Of a stretch of 18,855 bases of DNA, positions 5,688 to 11,501 are shown in pieces. Below the pieces are notes generated by a model that saw only the letters and a list, made by a program, of their open reading frames with translations, was not told where the DNA came from and ran no database searches. The stretch lies in NCBI GenBank assembly GCA_964402955.1, contig CAYOEZ010000074.1, forward strand, positions 1 through 18,855, written 5' to 3'. The stretch comes from CAYOEZ01 sp964402955 (lineage in GTDB: Bacteria; Chloroflexota; DTOL01; DAOUCN01). The translations under genes and the position numbers were made by a program. Each line of letters begins with the position of its first letter. Position 1 is the stretch's first letter.

Positions 5688-6572
5688 TTCTTTGATCGCC
5701 CCGATCATAACGCCCTTGACGAAGTAACGCTGCAAGAAGGGGTAGATCAGCAAGATAGGCACGGTGGCAACCATGATCGTGGCATACTTGATTGTCTCGC
5801 CAATGGGCATGACGTCGCCGCCGGTAAACGAGCCGGCTGTCATGCTCTCCTGGCTATTGGAAATCAGTATCTGGCGCAGTACTAGCTGCAAAGGCCACAG
5901 ATCGCGCGTGCGCAGGTAGATCATAGCGTTGAAGAAAGCATTCCAGTGGCCAACGGCGTAGAAGAGAATCATGACGGCGATAACAGGCCCCGAGAGCGGG
6001 ATGACCACATTCCATAGTATGCGGAAGTCGTTGGCCCCATCGAGGCGCGCCGATTCCTCGAGCGCCACCGGCACGCCCTCAAACGAAGTCTTCATAATCA
6101 GCAGATTCCAGGTGTTGATCGCCGGCGGAATGATGAGCGCCCAGGGCTTGTCGATCATATTCAGGGTGACGCCGACGAGCAAGAATGTGGGGATCAATCC
6201 GCCGCTGAAGAACATCGTAAAGACAATCATGAACATGATGGGATTGCGCCACATCACGTTCTTGCGTGAGAGGGCGTAGGCGGCCATCGTTGTCAACACC
6301 AGGTTAATGGTGGTGCCGGCGACTACGTAGAACAACGTGTTGCGGTAGCCAACGGAGATCATCGGGTTCTTGAACACGAGATTGTAGGCAGCAAGGCTGA
6401 ACCCGTCAGGCCGGAACATGAGGCCTTTGTGCTGGGCAAGCCCACCGGCGTCGCTCAGTGAGGCAAATGCCACATAGAGTAACGGATAGAGCGTGACAAC
6501 AATCAAAGCCAGCATAAAAGTCGTCAAAAGCGTATCAAGGACAAGATCGGTAGTGGACTTTCTGTGCCACAT
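5685..6572 (-). CDS. Carbohydrate ABC permease, YtcP/MalG-type (CUT1), 295 aa
   Basis: An integral membrane subunit of a binding-protein-dependent sugar importer. About six hydrophobic helices are visible. The cytoplasmic EAA loop that docks the ATPase is present at about residues 171-195 (LEESARLDGANDFRILWNVV), followed by the conserved IPLSGPVI. The C-terminus FLQRYFVKGVMIGAIKE is typical of the YtcP group (COG0395). Three starts are possible: GTG 6590, ATG 6587 (TGATG overlap with the previous stop) and ATG 6572. I chose 6572 because GGGGAG lies 7 nt upstream. It pairs with the LplB-type permease upstream to form the transmembrane heterodimer. Its last codons and downstream palindrome are duplicated at 996-1197. 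Substrate is not determinable; relatives handle oligosaccharides such as uronate- or mannan-derived sugars. Confidence 0.92.
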   Translation of the reverse strand: MWHRKSTTDLVLDTLLTTFMLALIVVTLYPLLYVAFASLSDAGGLAQHKGLMFRPDGFSLAAYNLVFKNPMISVGYRNTLFYVVAGTTINLVLTTMAAYALSRKNVMWRNPIMFMIVFTMFFSGGLIPTFLLVGVTLNMIDKPWALIIPPAINTWNLLIMKTSFEGVPVALEESARLDGANDFRILWNVVIPLSGPVIAVMILFYAVGHWNAFFNAMIYLRTRDLWPLQLVLRQILISNSQESMTAGSFTGGDVMPIGETIKYATIMVATVPILLIYPFLQRYFVKGVMIGAIKE

Positions 6573-6586
6573 GTTCTTTCTCCCCA

Positions 6587-7549
6587 TCACCAGAGGCTGG
6601 TCTCGCTGAATCGTCTGCTGATCTGGTTGGCCAGGACGAGCAACGTGAAGTTGATAACGGAGTTGAACAGCCCTGCCGCGGCGCTGAAGCTGTAGTTTGC
6701 CTGCAGGATACCCACGCGGTAGACATAGGTGGAGATGACATCCGCGGATGAATAGGTAAGCGGGTTGTACATCAGAATGATCTTCTCGTAGCCTACGGTC
6801 ATCATAGCCCCCAGGCGCAAGATGAGCAGAATGATAATGGTCGGCATGATACCCGGCAGGGTGATATTCCAGATTTGGCGAAAACGGCCCGCCCCATCGA
6901 CCTGTGCTGCCTCATACAGGGTTGGATCAATGTTGGTGACTGCTGCCAGATAGATGATGGAGCCCCAACCAATACTCTGCCAGATGCCGGAAAGCACATA
7001 GGTCATTTGGAAGTACTGCGGCTTGCGCAGCCATGCCACAGGGGCCACGCCAAACTGGGCCAACACTGTGTTGATCACCCCATCAGTCGACAGAAAGTCA
7101 ATCAACATGCCCACAACAACGACCAGCGAGATGAAATGTGGCAGATAGGAGATCGTCTGCACGACACGTTTAAAGTAGGTGGCGCGGATCTCGTTGATCG
7201 CCAATGCCAGGAGGATGGGCGCGGGAAAGCCGAGCACAAGGTCCAGGACATTGATGCTGACGGTGTTGCCCACCAGGCGGCGAAAGTAAGGACCGGTGAA
7301 AAAGTCCTTGAAGTTTTGCAGTCCCACCCAGGCGCTACCAGTGATCCCCCGGACAGGCTCGAAGTCGCGGAAGGCGATCTGTGCGCCATACATGGGGCCA
7401 TAATAGAAGACAAGATAATAACCAACAACTGGCACGAGCATCAGATAGATATACTTATTGCGGGCAAAGTCCTTAACGACCCGGTGCACGAACGCGCCAA
7501 TTCTACCCCTGGGCGGTATCACAGCACGACTTGCCTGTGCAATTGCCAT
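6587..7549 (-). CDS. lplB: Carbohydrate ABC permease, LplB-type, 320 aa
   Basis: Inner-membrane sugar permease of the LplB group (COG4209). The N-terminal region has KYIYLMLVPVVGYYLVFYYG, then GAQIAFRDFEP and WVGLQNFKDFF, all characteristic. The EAA loop is at ~213-232 (LYEAAQVDGAGRFRQIWNIT) followed by LPGIMPTIIILLI. ATG 7549 has GGGAG 7 nt upstream. It follows the binding-protein gene after a 92-nt gap that holds a strong hairpin, and overlaps the start of the YtcP-type permease gene. The length and order SBP-LplB-YtcP are normal; no ATPase gene accompanies them, as is common for CUT1 importers that share one ATPase. Confidence 0.93.
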   Translation of the reverse strand: MAIAQASRAVIPPRGRIGAFVHRVVKDFARNKYIYLMLVPVVGYYLVFYYGPMYGAQIAFRDFEPVRGITGSAWVGLQNFKDFFTGPYFRRLVGNTVSINVLDLVLGFPAPILLALAINEIRATYFKRVVQTISYLPHFISLVVVVGMLIDFLSTDGVINTVLAQFGVAPVAWLRKPQYFQMTYVLSGIWQSIGWGSIIYLAAVTNIDPTLYEAAQVDGAGRFRQIWNITLPGIMPTIIILLILRLGAMMTVGYEKIILMYNPLTYSSADVISTYVYRVGILQANYSFSAAAGLFNSVINFTLLVLANQISRRFSETSLW

Positions 7550-7592
7550 GAGCCTGCTCCCTCTTTCCTGGCTGGTCTTGCGATGGGTATGT

Positions 7593-7632
7593 CAGACCTC
7601 CGAGGTGCTCTATCGGGCACCTCGGAGGTCTG
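7593..7632. promoter_or_regulatory. Perfect 16-bp stem-loop between binding-protein and permease genes
   Basis: Arms 7593-7608 (CAGACCTCCGAGGTGC) and 7617-7632 are fully complementary, with an 8-nt loop. It sits 9 nt past the binding-protein stop (7642) and 43 nt before the lplB start. Such hairpins commonly protect the upstream message from 3' decay or attenuate, giving more binding protein than permease. No U-run follows on the minus strand. It also resembles REP elements. Confidence 0.65.
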
Positions 7633-7641
7633 GAAAAACGT

Positions 7642-9468
7642 CTAGCGCTTGTTATAGCGATCGAGTGCGGCCTGGCGCAGCTTGACAGCGTCGTCCATGC
7701 CAAACTGCTTGAACTGCGCCACCGTCTTGTCCCAGTTGTCCACGGGCACGTCGCCGGTGATGGTCTTGGCGAACTGCTCGGAGAACAGGGTGTTGACGTC
7801 GGTCATGATTTTGTTGAACTGCTTAGACTCGTCGGCGTTGGGTGTGATGGGAGGCATCCACCAATCGTTGACCGGCTTAGACCATGTCTCAACGGCGGCA
7901 AGCTGTTCGGTCAGGGTCAGGTACTGCGTGAAGTAGCGGTAGTCCTGCACGAACGGCCCGGCAAAGTTGGAGCGGAAGTAGCGAGCCATGGCCACAGCCA
8001 ACGGATACTGTGGATTCTTCACCACAACGTCCATGTACTTGGGGAAGCCGTTGACCCAGTTGAAGCTGATGCCCTCAACGCCAAAGTTGTAGAGGATGTG
8101 GCCCTCATAGCTGAAGGCGTAATCCAAGAGTTGCATGATCTCTTTGACGTTCTTGGCGGCGGTGGTGATGACGGCTGTGTTGCCGCCCGGGCTGTTGGGA
8201 TCCTTCTGGCTGAGATGCACCGGGTCGCCCTTCTTCATCACGGGGTACGGTGTGCCAACCAGCTTGAAGGTGGCCGGCTCCTTGCCCGCCATCAGGCCGG
8301 CAAAGTAGCCAATACCGGAACCAGTGTAGGCAACCCACGAGCCGAGCTGGCTGCCGGTGATCTTGGCGTCGCGCAGCTTGGTATCCATGTTCACCCAATC
8401 AAGGTCAATCAGGCCTTCCTTGTACCACGCAGCCGTGTCCTTGAGGAATGTCTTGAACTCCGGCATAACAGGTCCCCACTTCACGACGTTGTTGACCTGG
8501 AAGAAGCCCATTGCCGTTCCATAGGCAGCCACGAAGGCGCCGTTCGTCCAGGCAAAACGCATGGAATCATTCTGTCCCCAGGACGGAGTGAAGGGAATCT
8601 CATCGGCCTTGCCGTTGCCGTTAGGATCCTTGGTCTTGAAGGCCACCAGCATGTTGTGCCAGTCGTCAACCGTTTCAGGGGTTGCAATGTTGAGTTTCTT
8701 CATCCAGTCTTCGCGGATGGTGGGGCCAACGAAGATGAGCAGGCGCGGGTCGCCGCGGAAGAAGGGGAATCCGTAGATGTCGCCATCGTCAGTAACAAAC
8801 TGCTTGCGCCAATCCGGGTTCTTGGCCAGACAGTTCTTGAAGTTCGGCGCATATTGATTGACCAGGTCGTTGAGCTTGAGGATGACGCCATCCTTGATTG
8901 CCTTGGCGGGGCCGCCGGGGTAGGTCGTCTCGCTGATCCAGTTGGTCTCGATGACATCGGGGAACTTGCGCGAGGCGAGCATCAGGTTGAAGGCTTCCGT
9001 CTCCTGCCCGGCCGCAGGGTGCTGGAAGTCAAGATGGATGTTGGTGCGCTTTTCCTGCTCGATGTAGCAGGCCATTTCGTTGAAACTCTTCATGCTGGCG
9101 CCCGGGTTGCCGCCAAGCCCCACCCAGTAGGTGATGTTCAGCTTGTCCTTGCTAATGGGCAGAGGAATGCCGCCGCTGCCCTCGAGAAGCCACGCGGGGC
9201 TGCCGGTGTCGCCATTGGGGCGCTTGGGGCCGGTCGCTGCTGCTGTTGCCGTTGGCGGTACAGCAGTGGGCGGGACGACTGTTGCGGCTGCCGGCGCGGC
9301 TGTTGCGGCTGCGGGCGCCTTGGTTGCGGTCGGTGGAACTGCGGTTGGCGGAACTGCTGTCGGCGGAACCTTGGTTGCCGTCGCTGTCGCGCCGCAGGCC
9401 GAGAGGGCGATTGCGGCAACGCCCATACCCATGGTGCTCAGGAACAGACGCCGATTGATCTTCTTCAT
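7642..9468 (-). CDS. Sugar-binding lipoprotein of the ABC importer (LipO/YtcQ-like), 608 aa
   Basis: Extracytoplasmic solute-binding protein (COG1653-like) that delivers sugar to the LplB/YtcP permeases. The N-terminus has a twin-arginine-like NRRLFLS followed by a hydrophobic core and lipobox L22-S-A-C25, so it should be exported, possibly by Tat, and lipid-anchored. Residues ~26-76 are a low-complexity tether of repeated VPPTA and AAAT units, typical of Chloroflexota lipoproteins. The mature domain starts near PNGDTGSPAWLL and contains NITYWVGLGGNPG and DDGDIYGFPFFRGDPR, matching large oligosaccharide-binding relatives. ATG 9468 was chosen for its AAAGGAG ribosome site and because the signal peptide begins there; an in-frame ATG at 9534 would add 22 residues ahead of the signal. 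It is the first gene of the operon, with a promoter near 9764-9792. Exact ligand unknown. Confidence 0.9.
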   Translation of the reverse strand: MKKINRRLFLSTMGMGVAAIALSACGATATATKVPPTAVPPTAVPPTATKAPAAATAAPAAATVVPPTAVPPTATAAATGPKRPNGDTGSPAWLLEGSGGIPLPISKDKLNITYWVGLGGNPGASMKSFNEMACYIEQEKRTNIHLDFQHPAAGQETEAFNLMLASRKFPDVIETNWISETTYPGGPAKAIKDGVILKLNDLVNQYAPNFKNCLAKNPDWRKQFVTDDGDIYGFPFFRGDPRLLIFVGPTIREDWMKKLNIATPETVDDWHNMLVAFKTKDPNGNGKADEIPFTPSWGQNDSMRFAWTNGAFVAAYGTAMGFFQVNNVVKWGPVMPEFKTFLKDTAAWYKEGLIDLDWVNMDTKLRDAKITGSQLGSWVAYTGSGIGYFAGLMAGKEPATFKLVGTPYPVMKKGDPVHLSQKDPNSPGGNTAVITTAAKNVKEIMQLLDYAFSYEGHILYNFGVEGISFNWVNGFPKYMDVVVKNPQYPLAVAMARYFRSNFAGPFVQDYRYFTQYLTLTEQLAAVETWSKPVNDWWMPPITPNADESKQFNKIMTDVNTLFSEQFAKTITGDVPVDNWDKTVAQFKQFGMDDAVKLRQAALDRYNKR

Positions 9469-9763
9469 GTTTCTCCTTTCATCATGCTTCTTACAGATCT
9501 GGATCTGGAAGACCTTAAGACTGCTGGCAGACACTGGCGCCCGGACAGGCTCATGATTGGGGGGCTGGCCCTTTTCTCATGCCACCCGTGCTGACAGATG
9601 ACAACTGCTCTTCGTGCACGACAGCCCACACCTCCTACGCGTGACGATCAAGCAAGAGAGACGGTGAAAGAGAAGTACGTTGAACACGATGGACAGGTCT
9701 ACGGCGAGTCAGTTGCCGCGGCCGGGGGGACGTCAGCGAAGCCGCGAAGGGTGGTGTATGACG
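9469..9763 (-). other. Long 5' leader of the sugar transport operon
   Basis: Between the predicted transcript start (~9757) and the binding-protein ATG there are nearly 290 nt without a convincing gene. I could not match a known riboswitch and saw no clear terminator/antiterminator pair. Open frames across it on the plus strand are the antisense of the coding strand or lack ribosome sites. Confidence 0.4.
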
Positions 9764-9782
9764 ATAGTATCATACCCTTCGC
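9744..9782. promoter_or_regulatory. Inverted repeat over the sugar operon -10 (probable operator)
   Basis: Arms GCGAAGGGT (9744-9752) and ACCCTTCGC (9774-9782) are perfect complements with a 21-bp centre. A second pair, GTATGA (9756-9761) and TCATAC (9770-9775), is nested inside. The repeat covers the spacer, -10 and start region, a classic repressor position. The binder is unknown. Confidence 0.6.
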
Positions 9783-9792
9783 ACTTTGTCAA
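9764..9792 (-). promoter_or_regulatory. Sigma-70 promoter of the sugar transport operon
   Basis: Minus-strand TTGACA (9792-9787), 17-bp spacer, TACTAT (9769-9764). A predicted start near 9757 gives a leader of close to 290 nt before the binding-protein gene. Confidence 0.75.
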
Positions 9793-9962
9793 CGCCAAAC
9801 GATCACAAGTCGGGCGCGCAGACCGTGTCAGCGCAATGGATAGGCGTGCATCTGCTCTTGGTGGTCGCCAGGGCAGACGTTTGGCAACAGGCGTCCCTCG
9901 GGGATGGGCGAGAGGGTGTGGGCACAGGTTCTGTGCACAGTTACTTGACAGGCGCAACGATG

Positions 9963-10037
9963 CGTAGGGGCAGGTCTGAGACCTGCCCGCCTGCCCCGTC
10001 TGGTCGTGGGAAGGCAGGTCTCAGACCTGCCCTTACG
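9963..10037. repeat. Double-palindrome REP-like element (GCAGGTCT-n-AGACCTGC)
   Basis: Two self-complementary units, GGGCAGGTCTGAGACCTGCC at the left and GGCAGGTCTCAGACCTGCCC at the right, are arranged as an inverted pair bounded by CGTAG and TTACG. It could fold as two small hairpins or one large one. This layout matches intergenic repeats common in Chloroflexota and cyanobacteria. The adjoining 9793-9962 shows only a small GCACAG/CTGTGC hairpin (9922-9936). Confidence 0.75.
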
Positions 10038-10107
10038 TACAGACGGGCGACTTTGCACAAGCCCTGAGTGTGGGCATGGGCGGCTGGTAGCGAATGACCA
10101 CCGAATA

Positions 10108-10144
10108 TGGTATACTAATTTCACGCCACATCATACGTAGTATA
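10108..10144 (+). promoter_or_regulatory. Extended -10 promoter with overlapping inverted repeat
   Basis: TGGTATACT (10108-10116) is an extended -10 about 75 nt upstream of the REC gene; the -35 position (TAGCGA, 10088-10093) is poor. TATACTA (10111-10117) and TAGTATA (10138-10144) form an inverted repeat over the transcript start, a possible operator or leader hairpin. Confidence 0.45.
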
Positions 10145-10190
10145 GTGCAAAAGCAACCGGTGTGTTGCCGTTTTCGGTCATCAAGAGGAC

Positions 10191-11501
10191 ATGGAGAGGA
10201 CATCTTTGGCCGATCCAGAGCCAGGCGCCGCCTTCGAAAGCGATGTTCACCGCGCGCTTGTGCAACTGTATGATCCCGACAAATTGGGCAGAAGTCCGCT
10301 GCTCGATGTCTTTGGCTTGCGCCGTCATGCCGCTCCCGCAACCGCGTTGCGCCGCATTCTGCTCGATGCGATCGAAGCGCTTAGACCCGAGGATACGGCG
10401 CCGCTCCAGGCGACTGTCTGGCGCATATACCATATCCTGCGCCACCGTTACGTCGAGCAGATACCGCAGCAAGAAATCGCCGTCAGCCTCGCACTCAGCC
10501 AGCGCCAGTTACGCCGCCACGAACAGGTGGCGCTCCATGTGCTGACCAATCACCTGGTCAGCTTTTATGGTGTGTCACTGCCTGCCGCCGCCCCTGTGAC
10601 CGCCGCTCCAACTGTGACCGCTGCGGCTGGCGATGATTCGTCAGAGACAGCCAGCCAGGAGTTTGACTGGCTGCGCACAGCGGTTGCCAGTGAATCGATC
10701 CGTCTCGCCGATGTTCTTGATCCGGTGCTGGTGACGTTGCGCCCCTTGCTGCGAGCCTCGCGAGCGCGGGTTGAGACAGAGATGCCCGCTGATCTGCCGT
10801 TTGTGGCAGTCCATGTGATGACTCTGCGCCAGGCTCTGGTGAGCATCTTGACCGTCGCTGCCCACTGTGTGCGCAATGGGACCATTTCTATCAGCGCGTC
10901 GTCCCAGGCATCCCAGGTCGTGATTCTTTTTGAGGCCAGGCCGGCGGCGAAGGCCCATCGCTCTCCCCTGGCGCGTGACGACGTGGAAACCCTGGAGATG
11001 GCCCACCAACTCGTTGTTCCGTCTGGAGCGAGTCTGCAGGTGAATACTCAGGCAACGCCGCAGGCCGCTTTCACGGCCAGCGTCAGCGTGCCGGTGGCGC
11101 AGAAGGTTTCTGTGCTCGTGATCGACGACAATGCCGATGCGCATCAACTGCTCAAGCGCTTCCTCGATGGCAGCGCCTACACCTTTGTTGGCGTGTCTGA
11201 CCCGCGCGAAGCCCTGGCCAAAGCGACAGCCTTTGCCCCCGGCGTCATTCTCCTGGATGTCATGCTGCCCGGCATTGACGGCTGGGAGCTGCTGGGGCGG
11301 CTGCGCGAGCATCCGGTGACCCGCCACACGCCTGTCATTGTCTGCACCATTCTGCCGCACGAGCGCCTGTCGCTCACCCTGGGAGCAGCCGCGTTTCTGC
11401 GCAAGCCTTTCACCCGGGCTGCGCTTCTGGCTGCGCTGGACGCTCAGGTTGGTCAGTCTGGTCAGGTTGGTCCGTCTGCTCCTCTCCGAGCCGCCCACTG
11501 A
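10191..11501 (+). CDS. HTH - degenerate kinase-like - response receiver protein, 436 aa
   Basis: Three regions are visible. Residues ~35-125 are helical and contain an HTH-like segment (IPQQEIAVSLALSQRQLRRH) resembling sigma region 4. Residues ~158-300 look like the dimerisation and ATPase part of a histidine kinase, but the phospho-His, N-box Asn and Gly-rich boxes are missing (MTLRQALVSILTVAAHCV in place of an N-box). Residues ~305-420 are a canonical receiver: D312/D313, phospho-acceptor D356 in VILLDVMLPGIDGWE, T386 and K405. A receiver at the C-terminus of a pseudokinase is unusual and suggests a phosphorylation-controlled regulator. ATG 10191 is only a few nt from AGAGG; TTG 10206, with GGAGAGG, is a possible alternative. 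It converges on the hybrid kinase gene and overlaps its 3' end by 92 bp, so the two probably work together (inference). Confidence 0.8.
   Translation: MERTSLADPEPGAAFESDVHRALVQLYDPDKLGRSPLLDVFGLRRHAAPATALRRILLDAIEALRPEDTAPLQATVWRIYHILRHRYVEQIPQQEIAVSLALSQRQLRRHEQVALHVLTNHLVSFYGVSLPAAAPVTAAPTVTAAAGDDSSETASQEFDWLRTAVASESIRLADVLDPVLVTLRPLLRASRARVETEMPADLPFVAVHVMTLRQALVSILTVAAHCVRNGTISISASSQASQVVILFEARPAAKAHRSPLARDDVETLEMAHQLVVPSGASLQVNTQATPQAAFTASVSVPVAQKVSVLVIDDNADAHQLLKRFLDGSAYTFVGVSDPREALAKATAFAPGVILLDVMLPGIDGWELLGRLREHPVTRHTPVIVCTILPHERLSLTLGAAAFLRKPFTRAALLAALDAQVGQSGQVGPSAPLRAAH

Larger units (their letters stand above)
5518..5739. repeat. Direct repeat block B flanking the island (copy of 996-1197)
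   Basis: Same-orientation partner of block A, containing the intact palindrome, the shared GACCTACCTGATGGAATCCT segment and the true 3' end of the sugar permease gene. It is about 20 bp longer than block A because of the expanded CCCTAAA-like stretch. The ~4.3 kb between the two blocks holds the five-gene operon. The stretch 5381-5517 upstream of the operon shows no gene. Confidence 0.85.

Noticed and set aside
8098..9594. 498-aa open frame on the plus strand
   Set aside because: It lies wholly antisense to the sugar-binding lipoprotein gene, has no family features, and its composition mirrors the GC-rich codons of the real gene.
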